From: Gemmatimonadales bacterium
Lineage (GTDB): Bacteria > Gemmatimonadota > Gemmatimonadetes > Gemmatimonadales > GWC2-71-9
Direction of reading: 5' to 3'
DNA: 37,653 nucleotides
Assembly (NCBI GenBank): GCA_036279355.1
Contig: DASUJH010000058.1
Span: forward strand, 1 to 37,653
The position numbers and the translations under genes were made by a program. Shown piece by piece: positions 12,176 through 20,915 of this stretch. How positions within the stretch are numbered: the stretch's first letter is position 1; each line of letters opens with the position of its first letter. The notes beneath the pieces were generated by a model, which was not told the origin of the DNA, made no database searches, and worked only from the letters and a program-made list of their open reading frames with translations.

Positions 12176-12706
12176 CTATGCGTTGGCCCCGCCAACCCCC
12201 TTCTGGTCTTCCGCATCGGCGCCGAAGACGAGCCCCTGATCGGCGCGAGCGTTGACCAGCGCGGCCTGCAGCTCCCGGATTTCCTCGTCGCTTCGGCCCG
12301 CCGCGCGAAGCCGGCGATAGCTCTGGATGCTCCGGGCCGCCATCTTGAGCGTGCCGAGCGCGAGCGTGGCGCAGCGTTCGCGAAAGCCGACCACCTCGCG
12401 GCCGAGCTGGTCGATCATCCGGTCGTAGGAGTAGTCGAGCACCTCGTCGAGCGTCGGATGCGTGCGGTTCACCCGCTCCGCGAGGATCGACGCCGCCGCC
12501 TGGCTGATGGTGCACCCCTCGCCCTCGAAGCGCACCGCCTCGATCCGGTCCGACCCCGGTTCGGTGCGTACGTGCATCGTCACCAGATCGCCGCAGCCGG
12601 GGTTGCCGCCGGGCATCGTGACGTCCGCCCCCTCCAGCGCGCCCTTGTGGCGCGGCCGCTTGTAGTGGTCGACCAGGACCTGGATCTGGGTCTCGCGATC
12701 GATCAC
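12176..12706 (-). CDS. SufU-type iron-sulfur cluster assembly protein
   Basis: A 176-residue member of the SufU/IscU family, which takes sulfur from a donor and helps assemble or relay Fe-S clusters. The three conserved ligand regions are present: GGNPGCGD with the first Cys and Asp, [16 protein letters not shown] with the second Cys, and [12 protein letters not shown] with the third. The GTG at 12706 overlaps the stop of the upstream sulfurtransferase (GTGA), so I chose it over a longer frame reaching 12751. A tail of about 35 residues after the family core is Ala/Gly-rich. No sufBCD or sufS lies in the window, so the nearby sulfurtransferase may be a sulfur source; this is inference. Confidence 0.9.
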   Translation of the reverse strand: MIDRETQIQVLVDHYKRPRHKGALEGADVTMPGGNPGCGDLVTMHVRTEPGSDRIEAVRFEGEGCTISQAAASILAERVNRTHPTLDEVLDYSYDRMIDQLGREVVGFRERCATLALGTLKMAARSIQSYRRLRAAGRSDEEIRELQAALVNARADQGLVFGADAEDQKGVGGANA

Positions 12707-13596
12707 GGCTTCTCGATCGGCGCCCGCACGGCATTGCCCCACTCCGTCCACGAGCCGTCGTAGTTTCGCACGCGATCAAAGCCGAGGAGGTACGTGAGCG
12801 CGAACCAGGTATGCGATGACCGCTCTCCGATCCGGCAGTACACGACCGTGTCGGCGTCGCGCTTGAGACCGTTCTCCTGCTCGTAGATCGTGCGCAGCTC
12901 GCTCGCCGGGCGAAACGTGTGGGTCTCGGGGCTCACCGCGCGCCCCCACGGGATGCTCCGCGCCCCCGGAATGTGGCCGCCGCGGAGCGTGCCCTCGTTC
13001 GGATAGTCGGGCATGTGGAGCCGCTCGCCGCGGTACTCCTCGGGGCTCCGCACGTCCACCATCGGCCGCCCCGCGCGCATGTGCGCCAACACCTCCTCGC
13101 GGAAGGCGCGGAGCCCGGCGTCGTTCCGCTCGCCCACGGTGATGTCGCCCGGCGGGTATGTCGGCGCGTCCGTGGTGAGCGGGCGCCCCTCCTGGATCCA
13201 CCGGAGCCGCCCGCCGTCCATGAGCCGCAGGTTTTCGAGTCCAAAGAGGCGCAGCACCCAGAAGGTGTATGTCGCCCACCAGTTGTTCTTGTCACCGTAG
13301 AGCACGATCGTCGTGTCGCGGCTCACACCCTTGGACCGGAGCAGCGCCTGGAGGCGCTCACGGCCGACGTAATCCCGCTGGAGCGGGTCGTTGAGGTCCG
13401 CCACCCAATCGACCTTCACCGCGCCCGGGATGTGGCCGGTCTCGTACAGCAGTACGTCTTCATCGGACTCGATCAGGCGTACCTTCGGATCGGACAGATG
13501 CTCGGCCACCCACGCCGTCGAAACCAGCACCTCGGGGTGTGCATAGCCGCGCCGGTCGATGGGCATCACGTCGGGGACCGCTTGTTCCTGCGCCAT
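12703..13596 (-). CDS. Rhodanese-type sulfurtransferase (SseA-like)
   Basis: A 297-residue protein with two rhodanese domains. The first is inactive-looking (residues about 20-140, with [14 protein letters not shown] and [16 protein letters not shown]). The second carries [24 protein letters not shown] and the active-site loop [17 protein letters not shown], whose Cys would carry the persulfide. This loop type is the thiosulfate sulfurtransferase form rather than the CGSGVTA form of mercaptopyruvate enzymes. The ATG at 13596 has an excellent AAAGGAGG ribosome-binding site 5-7 bases upstream, the strongest in the window. The stop overlaps the start of the SufU-like gene, a pairing that recalls the neighbouring sseA and SufE-like genes of mycobacteria. 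Confidence 0.93.
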   Translation of the reverse strand: MAQEQAVPDVMPIDRRGYAHPEVLVSTAWVAEHLSDPKVRLIESDEDVLLYETGHIPGAVKVDWVADLNDPLQRDYVGRERLQALLRSKGVSRDTTIVLYGDKNNWWATYTFWVLRLFGLENLRLMDGGRLRWIQEGRPLTTDAPTYPPGDITVGERNDAGLRAFREEVLAHMRAGRPMVDVRSPEEYRGERLHMPDYPNEGTLRGGHIPGARSIPWGRAVSPETHTFRPASELRTIYEQENGLKRDADTVVYCRIGERSSHTWFALTYLLGFDRVRNYDGSWTEWGNAVRAPIEKP

Positions 13597-13691
13597 GGTC
13601 GCCTCCTTTCGTCGACCCAAATTGCGAGCAACATTATCGGATTGCAAGCGAGGCGGAGACGATTCGGACAGCCCGGCGCGCGCATGTGCCA

Positions 13692-13717
13692 AGGGGCGGC
13701 CCGATCGGACCGCCCCT
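13692..13717. terminator. Hairpin downstream of the small membrane protein gene (candidate terminator)
   Basis: AGGGGCGG (13692-13699) pairs perfectly with CCGCCCCT (13710-13717), and the space between holds the palindrome CCGATCGG. The hairpin is 27 bases beyond the stop of the 48-residue membrane protein gene on the minus strand and about 95 bases upstream of the sulfurtransferase start. Neither side has a proper T-run, so termination is likely but not certain. Confidence 0.45.
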
Positions 13718-13743
13718 CGCGTCGCCAGTTCGCTTCCGGGTAC

Positions 13744-13890
13744 CTATACCGCTCGACGCCCGGTGACGAGATAATACACGAACGCGATGATGGCGAGGAT
13801 CAGCAGGATGTGGATCAAGCCGCCGGCAATATGAAAGATGCCGAAGCCAAGAATCCACAGGATCAGCAGAATCACCGCAAGCCAAAGCAT
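13744..13890 (-). CDS. Small membrane protein, Lmo0937/DUF5670-like
   Basis: A 48-residue protein, starting MLWLAVILLILWILGFGIFH, made of two hydrophobic segments separated by a short GG-containing turn (HIAGGLIHILL), with a basic TGRRAV end. This is the pattern of the Lmo0937 (DUF5670) family of tiny two-helix membrane proteins, whose role is unknown and which are often linked to envelope or general stress. AAGGAG lies 7 bases upstream of the ATG at 13890, so translation is well supported. It is divergent from the M28 peptidase gene, and a strong hairpin follows its stop. Confidence 0.8.
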   Translation of the reverse strand: MLWLAVILLILWILGFGIFHIAGGLIHILLILAIIAFVYYLVTGRRAV

Positions 13891-14015
13891 AGGTCACTCC
13901 TTCGAGCGAATCTTGGGAGCCGCTTCCGAGCCACCAGGATACCGCCGCTCGCCGTGGCCGTCTGTGACCCCAATTACGCGGGGCGAGATGGCGCCGGCCC
14001 ACCAGGGAGCTTCGC

Positions 14016-16304
14016 ATGCCCACCAGCGCTCGGCCGGCCCTCCGTTGTGTGCTCGTGACAGCCCTCCTCGCAGCCCCCTCGAGGGGACCGCAACCGCTGC
14101 CGGGTTTCAGTCCGAAGCGAGCGGCGGCGGAGCGGCAGTGGGAGACCCGGCTCCGCGCCATTCCAAGTCCCGACAGCATGCGCGCCTATACCCGCCACCT
14201 CGCCGCTCGGCCGCACCACCTGGGCTCGCCATACGACAAGGCCAACGCCGAGTGGATCCGCGACCGCCTGGCCTCGTGGGGATGGGATACCTCGATCGAG
14301 CAGTTCGATGTGCTCTTCCCGACGCCCAAGGAGCGGGTGGTCGAGCTCCTCGCTCCAACCCGCTTCCGCGCCCGGCTGGAGGAGCCCACGGTGCCGGGCG
14401 ACCCCACCTCGGGGCAGAAGTCCGAGCAGCTCCCGACCTATAACGCCTACTCGATCGACGGGGACGTCACGGCACCGCTGGTGTACGTCAACTACGGCAT
14501 TCCGTCCGATTACGATCGGCTCGAGCGCCTCGGCGTATCCGTGAAGGGCGCCATCGTGATCGCGCGCTACGGCGGGTCGTGGCGCGGCATCAAGCCCAAG
14601 GTGGCCGCCGAGCACGGCGCTGTGGGCTGCCTCATTTACTCCGATCCGCGCAACGACGGCTACTTCATGGGCGACGCCTTCCCCGGCGGCCCGATGCGCC
14701 CCAGAGGGGGCGTGCAGCGGGGCAGCGTCGCCGACATGCCGCTCTACTCGGGAGACCCGCTCACACCCGGCGTCGGCGCTACGCCGGACGCCAAGCGGCT
14801 ACCGCTCTCGGAGGCACGGACGCTCACCAAGATCCCCGTGCTGCCGATCTCCTACGGCGACGCCGAGCCGCTGCTCGCCGCCATCGGCGGCCCGCTGGCG
14901 CCAGCGGAGTGGCGCGGAGCGCTGCCGCTGACCTATCACGTGGGCCCGGGGCCCGCGCGGGTGCACCTCCGGGTGAAGAGCGACTGGCGGGTTCGGCCCA
15001 TCTACGACGTGATCGCGCGGATCGCCGGCGCCGAGGCGCCCGACGAGTGGATCGTGCGCGGCAACCATCACGACGCGTGGGTGAACGGCGCGGTGGATCC
15101 GATCTCCGGCCAGGTGGCGCTCCTGGAAGAGGCGCGCGCCCTGGGCGAGATGGTGCGGCAGGGGTGGCGGCCCCGCCGGACGGTCATTTATGCGGCATGG
15201 GATGGCGAAGAGCCGGGCCTGCTCGGCTCGACCGAATGGGTGGAGACCCATGCGGACGAGCTGACCCGGCACGCCGCGGTGTATCTCAACACTGACGAAA
15301 GCGGGCGTGGCTTCCTCCAGATGAACGGCTCGCATTCGCTGGAGGCGTTCATCAACGGCGTGGCGCGCGACGTCATGGACCCGGAGACCGGGTTCACCGT
15401 GTGGCGGCGCGCGCAGCTCCACCAAATCGCGACCACCTCGGGTGCCGAGCGCCGCGAGGCGCGGGACCGGCAGGACCTCCGTATCAACGCCCTCGGCTCG
15501 GGCTCCGACTACACACCTTTCCTCCAGCACCTGGGCATCGCGTCGCTCGACCTCGAGTTCGGCGGCGAGGGTGCCGGCTCCGGCGGCGTGTACCACTCGA
15601 TCTACGACGATCCGTATTGGGTGGACCACTTCGGCGACTCGTCCAAGGTGTACGGCCGGGCGCTGGCGCAGACCGTCGGCACGGCGGTGATGCGGCTCGC
15701 GAGCGCCGAGGTGCTGCCGTTCCGCTTCGGCGGGTTGGCCGACGCAATCTCGAAGTACCGGACCGAGGTAGAGCAGTTGCTGAGCGCGCGGCAGGACTCG
15801 GCGCGCGAATTGAACCGCGAGCTGGCGGAGAGCGTCTTCGTCGCCGAATCCGATCCGCGCGCCCCGGAGGCGCCCCCGCCGGCCGAGCCGGTGCCGCCTT
15901 TCCTCAATTTCGCGCCGCTGGAGAACGGGCTCGACCAACTGGAGGCGAGCGCACAGGACTACGACTCGCTGCTGGCGCGGCTCGATTCAAGTCAACTGGC
16001 CGCACCGGACTCGGCCACCCGGACCGCCGCGTTGGCGGCCGTCAACGCGAGGCTCATGGCCACCGAACGCGCGCTCACGAGCGACGAGGGGCTGCCGGGC
16101 CGCCCGTGGTTCCGGCACCAGATCTACGCGCCGGGGTTCTACACCGGCTACGGCGTCAAGACACTGCCAGGCATTCGCGAGGCCATCGAACAGCGCCGTT
16201 GGCAGGAGGCCGACGAGCAGGTGGCGCGCATGAAGGACGTGCTCGCCGCCGAGGCGGCAGCCATCGATTCTGCGGCGGCGGCGCTCGGGCGATTGGCGCA
16301 GTAG
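14016..16304 (+). CDS. Secreted M28 peptidase, glutamate carboxypeptidase II-like
   Basis: A 762-residue protein of the GCPII/transferrin-receptor-like M28B group. A short signal peptide (MPTSARPALRCVLVTALLAA) is followed by a peptidase domain interrupted by a PA domain (about residues 130-300, with GAIVIARYGGSWRGIKPKVA). The metal site is visible in order: GNHHDAW (His, Asp), VDPISG (Asp), AAWDGEEPGLLGS (catalytic Glu pair), LNTDES (Asp) and GVYHSIYDD (His). The helical dimerisation domain covers the last 170 residues. It probably trims peptides or amino acids outside the cytoplasm. The start at 14016 is the first ATG and yields the signal peptide directly; a hairpin lies just after the stop. 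Confidence 0.92.
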   Translation: MPTSARPALRCVLVTALLAAPSRGPQPLPGFSPKRAAAERQWETRLRAIPSPDSMRAYTRHLAARPHHLGSPYDKANAEWIRDRLASWGWDTSIEQFDVLFPTPKERVVELLAPTRFRARLEEPTVPGDPTSGQKSEQLPTYNAYSIDGDVTAPLVYVNYGIPSDYDRLERLGVSVKGAIVIARYGGSWRGIKPKVAAEHGAVGCLIYSDPRNDGYFMGDAFPGGPMRPRGGVQRGSVADMPLYSGDPLTPGVGATPDAKRLPLSEARTLTKIPVLPISYGDAEPLLAAIGGPLAPAEWRGALPLTYHVGPGPARVHLRVKSDWRVRPIYDVIARIAGAEAPDEWIVRGNHHDAWVNGAVDPISGQVALLEEARALGEMVRQGWRPRRTVIYAAWDGEEPGLLGSTEWVETHADELTRHAAVYLNTDESGRGFLQMNGSHSLEAFINGVARDVMDPETGFTVWRRAQLHQIATTSGAERREARDRQDLRINALGSGSDYTPFLQHLGIASLDLEFGGEGAGSGGVYHSIYDDPYWVDHFGDSSKVYGRALAQTVGTAVMRLASAEVLPFRFGGLADAISKYRTEVEQLLSARQDSARELNRELAESVFVAESDPRAPEAPPPAEPVPPFLNFAPLENGLDQLEASAQDYDSLLARLDSSQLAAPDSATRTAALAAVNARLMATERALTSDEGLPGRPWFRHQIYAPGFYTGYGVKTLPGIREAIEQRRWQEADEQVARMKDVLAAEAAAIDSAAAALGRLAQ

Positions 16305-16325
16305 CGCCACGCACGGCCGTAGCGC

Positions 16326-16357
16326 GGCGCCGGGCGCCTCTCTAACTTCCCGGCGCC
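16326..16357. terminator. Perfect 9-bp hairpin between M28 peptidase and deacetylase genes
   Basis: GGCGCCGGG (16326-16334) and CCCGGCGCC (16349-16357) can form a perfect 9-bp stem with a 14-base loop, starting 22 bases after the peptidase stop and ending 22 bases before the deacetylase ATG. There is no T-run after it. It may be a terminator or an mRNA-stabilising or attenuating structure. Confidence 0.4.
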
Positions 16358-16378
16358 CCTCACACTCACACGATCTCA

Positions 16379-17350
16379 ATGCCCGGTGCGGCGTTCGCCG
16401 TGCGCGTTGCCGGCGTGGTCTTCGCCGCGCTCTCGACATCCGGCGCGGCGCGCGCGGTTGCCCAGCAGCCGGCCGCGGCCGCCGCCGTCGGCCGGGTGCC
16501 GATCTTCGAGTACCATCTGATCGGCGAGAGCGACGGCCGCTGGAGCCGCTCGCGCGAGCACTTCCGCCGCGACCTCCAACTGCTCTACGATCGCGGCTAC
16601 CGGCCTATCACCGTCTCGCAGCTCGTCGATGGCGACATCGCGGTGCCAGCCGGCATGTCGCCCGTGGTCGTTTCCTTCGACGACGCTTCGCCGGGCCAGT
16701 TCCGCTACGTCGAGCGCGGCGGCCGGCTCGAACCCGACCCGCTGAGCGCGCTCGGCATCTGGCTCGCCTTCGCCGCCACGCACCCCGGCTGGTCCAATCG
16801 CGCCACCTTCTGTCTGCTCCCGGCCGCAAGCGCCGGCCATGCGTTCTTCGGCGACCGGGGGATCGAGGGTCAGCACACCGAGTGGCGCTTCCGCAAGCTG
16901 CGTTTTCTGGCGGGGCTGGGCTTCGAGCTCTGCGCGCACACGCTGTGGCACGCCAATCTGGCGACGCTCACCGACGCCGGCGTCGAGGAGCAGATCGCGC
17001 GCGGGCTCATGGCCATCGACTCCGCCGTGCCCGGCTACCATGTCCGCACGTTCGCGCTCCCGCTTGGCGTCTGGCCGAAGAACCGCGCACTGGCGCAAGC
17101 CGGCAGTTGGCGGGACGCGAAGAGCGGCCGGACGGTTCGCTACCGCTTCGATGCGATCCTCGAGGTCGCGGGCCCGGCCGCGCTGAACCCGCACGCGGCG
17201 GGGTTCGATCCGTTCCGCCTCCCGCGCATCCAGGTCGTCGGCGACGCGCTCGAGCGCACGCTCGATCGCCTCGATCGGGAGCACGCACGGTACGTCGTCA
17301 GCACGGCAACCCAGCGCGATGCCGCGCTTCCACGTGACCGCCCGCGCTGA
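16379..17350 (+). CDS. Secreted polysaccharide deacetylase (NodB homology)
   Basis: A 323-residue exported carbohydrate esterase of the CE4 type. A signal-peptide-like start (hydrophobic VAGVVFAALSTSGAARAVA) is followed by PIFEYHLIG. Motif 1, VVVSFDDAS, carries the two Asp residues, and motif 2 appears as ELCAHTLWHANL, the HxxxH zinc pair. It probably removes N- or O-acetyl groups from a glycan in the periplasm or at the surface. The ATG at 16379 is used; there is no clear Shine-Dalgarno site. The 3' end overlaps the start of the HGSNAT-like acyltransferase gene by 32 bases, which suggests co-expression of a deacetylase with an acetyl-transfer protein. Confidence 0.85.
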   Translation: MPGAAFAVRVAGVVFAALSTSGAARAVAQQPAAAAAVGRVPIFEYHLIGESDGRWSRSREHFRRDLQLLYDRGYRPITVSQLVDGDIAVPAGMSPVVVSFDDASPGQFRYVERGGRLEPDPLSALGIWLAFAATHPGWSNRATFCLLPAASAGHAFFGDRGIEGQHTEWRFRKLRFLAGLGFELCAHTLWHANLATLTDAGVEEQIARGLMAIDSAVPGYHVRTFALPLGVWPKNRALAQAGSWRDAKSGRTVRYRFDAILEVAGPAALNPHAAGFDPFRLPRIQVVGDALERTLDRLDREHARYVVSTATQRDAALPRDRPR

Positions 17351-18524
17351 GGCGTCTGCGACCGTGGCGCCCGCGACGCCGGCTGCCCGCGGAAGCGCCA
17401 CAGCAGCCGGCCGCCTCATCTCGCTCGACGTCTTCCGCGGCGCGACGGTCGCCGCCATGCTCCTGGTAAACGCGCCGGGCAGTTGGAGCGCCATCTACCC
17501 GCCGCTCCGCCACGCCGAGTGGAACGGATGGACGCCCACCGATCTCATCTTTCCGTTCTTCCTCTTCATCGTCGGGGTCACGACCCACCTCTCGCTCATG
17601 GCCCGACGCAAGCGCGGCGACGACGAGCGGGCTCTGGTGCGCCAGGTGCTGCGGCGCGGCGTGGTCATCATCGTGCTCGGGCTCCTCGTCTCGGCTTTTC
17701 CGTTCTTCCCGCGCGACTGGATCGCGCATCTCAGAATTCCGGGCGTCCTGCAGCGGATCGGCGTGGTGTATCTCTGCGCCGGGTTGATCGTCCTCCGCTC
17801 CCCGCCCCGCACCCAGCTTCTGATTGCCGGCGCAATCCTCGTGGGCTACTGGCTGTTGCTCGCGCTCGCCCCGGTCCCGGGCGTCGGACCTGCCGCGCTC
17901 GCGCCCCCCGACGCAACGCTCGCGGCATGGCTCGACCGCCTGCTGCTCGGCGGTCATCTCTGGCCCGAGACGCGGACCTGGGATCCGGAAGGAATCCTCG
18001 CGACCGTGCCCGCCGTGGCCACGGCACTCCTGGGCGCGGCTGCGGGGCGTCGGCTCACCCGGCCCGAGCCGCTCTCGGTGCGGCTCAATCAACTGTTCGG
18101 GGCGGGCGCAATTGCGACTGTGGGGGGGCTCGTCTGGAGTTGGGGCTTCCCGATCAACAAGAATCTCTGGACCAGCTCCTACGTCGTGTTCACCGCGGGC
18201 CTGGCGGCGATGTCGCTCGCGACATGCACGTGGCTCATCGAAGAGCGGAAGGCGGCGTGGTGGGTGCACCCGTTCGTCGTGTTCGGCGTGAACCCGATCA
18301 CGGCGTTCGTGGGCTCGGAGCTCGCGGCGCGGCTCATCTATACCGTGGTTCGCGTGCCTTACGGCGGCGCCAGCGTGCCGGTCGAGACCGCGGTGTTCCG
18401 GGCCGCGTTCGCGTCGTGGCTGCCCGCGCGCGCGGCGTCGCTCGCTTTCGCGATCGTGTTCGTGGCGTGCTGGTACGTGGTGCTTGCCGCGCTCTGGCGG
18501 CGGCGGATCATCCTGAAGGTGTGA
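17319..18524 (+). CDS. HGSNAT-like (DUF5009/NagX-type) membrane acyltransferase
   Basis: A 401-residue polytopic membrane protein related to heparan-alpha-glucosaminide N-acetyltransferase. It has the family opening RLISLDVFRGATVAAM, then LLVNAPGSW, the block LRHAEWNGWTPTDLIFPFFL with the conserved His region, and about ten hydrophobic segments. Family members move an acetyl group from cytoplasmic acetyl-CoA across the membrane to an amino sugar. The ATG at 17319 lies inside the deacetylase gene; a GTG at 17364, just after the deacetylase stop, is a good alternative because the first 30 residues are low-complexity Ala/Thr/Pro. Acting after a deacetylase, it could re-acylate the same glycan. 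The 3' end overlaps the convergent formyltransferase gene by 17 bases. Confidence 0.88.
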   Translation: MPRFHVTARAEASATVAPATPAARGSATAAGRLISLDVFRGATVAAMLLVNAPGSWSAIYPPLRHAEWNGWTPTDLIFPFFLFIVGVTTHLSLMARRKRGDDERALVRQVLRRGVVIIVLGLLVSAFPFFPRDWIAHLRIPGVLQRIGVVYLCAGLIVLRSPPRTQLLIAGAILVGYWLLLALAPVPGVGPAALAPPDATLAAWLDRLLLGGHLWPETRTWDPEGILATVPAVATALLGAAAGRRLTRPEPLSVRLNQLFGAGAIATVGGLVWSWGFPINKNLWTSSYVVFTAGLAAMSLATCTWLIEERKAAWWVHPFVVFGVNPITAFVGSELAARLIYTVVRVPYGGASVPVETAVFRAAFASWLPARAASLAFAIVFVACWYVVLAALWRRRIILKV

Positions 18525-19353
18525 GCGTGGAGCGCCCCGCACGGCGAGCCCCGACGCGGCGAGCCCGGACCCGCCGCCTGAGCTCGCGCTTGTCGCGCCC
18601 GGTCGGCCGCAGGAAAAAGCGGCCGCGCGCGGGGTCTTGAGCCCGAGCAGGCACGGGACCTTGGGTCAACCGCTCGACTGCCGTCACCAGCAGTCGAATG
18701 CCGGCCGGCGCAAGTTGCTCCCTCCAGTAGCGCGTGAGATATCGCATCGGATCCCCCGGCGGCATGAGGTCGAGCGGTAGCCGCTCCTGCAGGATGATGT
18801 CGCCTTGGTCGAGCCGCTCGTTCACCCAGTGCACGGTGAGCCCCACCTCGGGCGTGCCCTCGTACAGCTCCCAGAATGCGGGCGCCGAACCGCGGTATTC
18901 GGGCGCGTGGCCGAAGTGCAGGTTGATGGAACCGAGCCGGGGGAGCCTGAACAACGACGGGAGCAGCCGGGGCGTGGCTACGACGACGCCCAGATCCGGT
19001 GCAAGGGCGCGCACCCGCTCGAGCGTGCTCGCGGAATGGAAATCCGCGACGTGCTCGTACTCCACTCCCGGGCAACGCTGCGCGGCATATTCCGCCAGAC
19101 GCGCGGCGGGAGGCTCCCCGCGCAATGCCCGAAGGCCCCGCGCCGCCGCGCCGCGCAGCACGGCGCTCGCGCCGCCATAGCGCCACATACGGAGCGCCTT
19201 GCGGAGAGGTGGGCGCTTGCGAAGCGCCATCGGACCCGTGAGCGCCGCGACGCGACTCACGCCGGGCAGCCGGGCGATCTCGGCGGCCGCATCGAGCCCG
19301 ATGCGGTTCACGGTAAGCACCAGCACGCAGAACGGGGCGGTCGCCCCGGTCAT
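18508..19353 (-). CDS. Formyltransferase (formyl_trans_N family), likely sugar or amine N-formyltransferase
   Basis: A 281-residue protein with the N10-formyl-tetrahydrofolate-dependent transferase fold. GSINLHFGHAPEYRGSAP carries the catalytic Asn and His, and NERLDQGDIILQE the catalytic Asp, matching the Met-tRNA formyltransferase family. The C-terminal tRNA-binding domain of Fmt is not recognisable, and the last 40 residues are merely basic. As the last gene of an operon with a flippase and glycosyltransferase, a role in formylating an amino sugar or other amine of a surface glycan is more likely than initiator-tRNA formylation. The ATG at 19353 overlaps the flippase stop (ATGA). The frame stays open far upstream, but that part is a shadow of the flippase gene. 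Confidence 0.82.
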   Translation of the reverse strand: MTGATAPFCVLVLTVNRIGLDAAAEIARLPGVSRVAALTGPMALRKRPPLRKALRMWRYGGASAVLRGAAARGLRALRGEPPAARLAEYAAQRCPGVEYEHVADFHSASTLERVRALAPDLGVVVATPRLLPSLFRLPRLGSINLHFGHAPEYRGSAPAFWELYEGTPEVGLTVHWVNERLDQGDIILQERLPLDLMPPGDPMRYLTRYWREQLAPAGIRLLVTAVERLTQGPVPARAQDPARGRFFLRPTGRDKRELRRRVRARRVGARRAGRSTLTPSG

Positions 19354-20915
19354 ACGACGTCCCCTGCACCGGCGCGCGGCGCCGCGCGCGGCGCGGGCGC
19401 ATCGCGCAGCATCGCACCGCGTGCCATCCCACCCCGAATCATCGCCCGCCGCGCCGCCGCCGCGAGCCGCGGCACGAGCGGAACCAGCAGCACCAGATAC
19501 GCGGCGGCTGCGAGCGCGGTCGAGCTCACATCGGCGCCGGGCCAGACCCGCCGAACGGCGAGCACGCTCACCGCGCACCAGGCGAGCGGCAGCACCGCCC
19601 GGCAGGCCGTGGCACGCGCCGCCGCTGCGCCGGGCGATCCTTCGGCGGACTTGAGATTCACCACGAGCACAGCGCCGCCATACGCCGTCTGGCTGAGGAG
19701 CGCACCGGCCGCCACTGCCTCGAGACCCAGCCCGAGCCGGAGCGCGGTGAGCGACAGCACCAGGTTGAGCGCGGTGCCTGCTCCGGCGAACACCGGCAGA
19801 ACCCGCTGCCGCTCCGCCGCGACGAGGCCGACCGCGCCGAGGCTCGCGAGGCCTGCCGCGACGCCGCTGAAGATGAACAGCTCGCCCGCGGGGGCGGCGG
19901 GCGCGTAGCGCGGTGCCAGCAGCGCAAGTGCGGGGCGGAGCGCGAGCGCGCCGAGGCCCAGGATCGGCGGGAAGAGCTGAACGAAGGGAAGAATCGATCG
20001 CTCGACGTGCTCGCGCACCGCGCGCGCCGCGCCGGCCGTTTCCATCCGATGATAGACCTCGGGAAAGACCACCGTGCGAATCACCCAGCCCACGGCGGCC
20101 GCGAGCCCCGCCACCGCAACCGCGAATGCGTAGTATCCCAGCATGACCCGGCCGCCGAGTGTCACCACGGTCAGCCGATCCACGCTGGAGAGCAAGCGTG
20201 CCAGTCCGAGCGCAATGGCGAACGGAACCCCGACGCTGAGCAGCCTCCGCACGCTCGCTACGTCGAACGCGGGTCTGAGCGGTACCATGCCGGGCAGGAG
20301 GCCGAGGGAGAGGACATTGCCGATAACCAACCCGACCAGCGCGCCGTCGAGCCCCCACCGCACCGCCAACCCCAACGTGCAGACGAGTTGCAGCACAGCA
20401 TGCGCGAACTCGAGGCCCGCGTAGCGGCGCAGATTGGCCTGCACTCTGAGCGCGATGAGCCCGTACACGTAGAGCTGCTCGGCGAGCACGGCGGCCGCGA
20501 ACGCGCGGAGCTCGAACGCGCGCTCGGGCTCTGTGACGGCAAACGACGCCGCGAGCGCCACCGCCGCGATCGCGCCGAACACCACCAGCACGTAGCCCAG
20601 CGCCGCGCGCGCGGGACCGTCTCGAGCGGCCCCCGTCTCGAAGCGGCCGCGCGCCCGCGTCAACTCGAGCTCGAGGCCGCGGTGGATGCCGAGCGCCGCG
20701 AAGCCGGCGTAGCCGAGGCCAAGGCGAATGAGGGCCCAACCGCCGAATGCGGCCGGCCCGAGCAGGGTGGCGAGCACGAGGCCGCGGATCGCAAGTACGC
20801 CGGCGATCGCCGCCCGGGCCGCGCCGTAAAGTGCGATGCGGCGGAACGTGCTCCGCGGCGGTGCGATGCCACGCGGGGGACCGGCCTGCTGCGTCGGGGC
20901 GGCCGCCGCGCTCAT
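19350..20915 (-). CDS. Wzx-like oligosaccharide flippase (MOP superfamily)
   Basis: A 521-residue polytopic membrane protein with about 12-14 hydrophobic segments in the pattern of polysaccharide biosynthesis flippases. The N-terminal FRRIALYGAARAAIAGVLAIRGLVLATLLGP helix pair and the central LARLLSSVDRLTVVTLGG and AAVGWVIRTVVFPEVYHRM segments fit the family. It would turn over a lipid-linked oligosaccharide to the periplasmic side. No Wzy polymerase or initiating phosphoglycosyl transferase is in the window. The ATG at 20915 is the last of three ATGs in a tandem 14-base repeat (see the repeat entry). The stop overlaps the start of the formyltransferase gene. Confidence 0.85.
   Translation of the reverse strand: MSAAAAPTQQAGPPRGIAPPRSTFRRIALYGAARAAIAGVLAIRGLVLATLLGPAAFGGWALIRLGLGYAGFAALGIHRGLELELTRARGRFETGAARDGPARAALGYVLVVFGAIAAVALAASFAVTEPERAFELRAFAAAVLAEQLYVYGLIALRVQANLRRYAGLEFAHAVLQLVCTLGLAVRWGLDGALVGLVIGNVLSLGLLPGMVPLRPAFDVASVRRLLSVGVPFAIALGLARLLSSVDRLTVVTLGGRVMLGYYAFAVAVAGLAAAVGWVIRTVVFPEVYHRMETAGAARAVREHVERSILPFVQLFPPILGLGALALRPALALLAPRYAPAAPAGELFIFSGVAAGLASLGAVGLVAAERQRVLPVFAGAGTALNLVLSLTALRLGLGLEAVAAGALLSQTAYGGAVLVVNLKSAEGSPGAAAARATACRAVLPLAWCAVSVLAVRRVWPGADVSSTALAAAAYLVLLVPLVPRLAAAARRAMIRGGMARGAMLRDAPAPRAAPRAGAGDVV

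Noticed and set aside
18508-19353. Methionyl-tRNA formyltransferase (fmt)
   Set aside because: The catalytic Asn, His and Asp are shared, but the C-terminal tRNA-binding domain is not visible and there is no def or other fmt context; the operon points to a glycan or amine substrate.
19354-20739. Long open frame upstream of, and in frame with, the formyltransferase, giving a 743-codon reading frame
   Set aside because: It is the antiphase shadow of the flippase gene: Arg/Gly/Ala-rich, without domains, while the flippase frame shows clear membrane helices.
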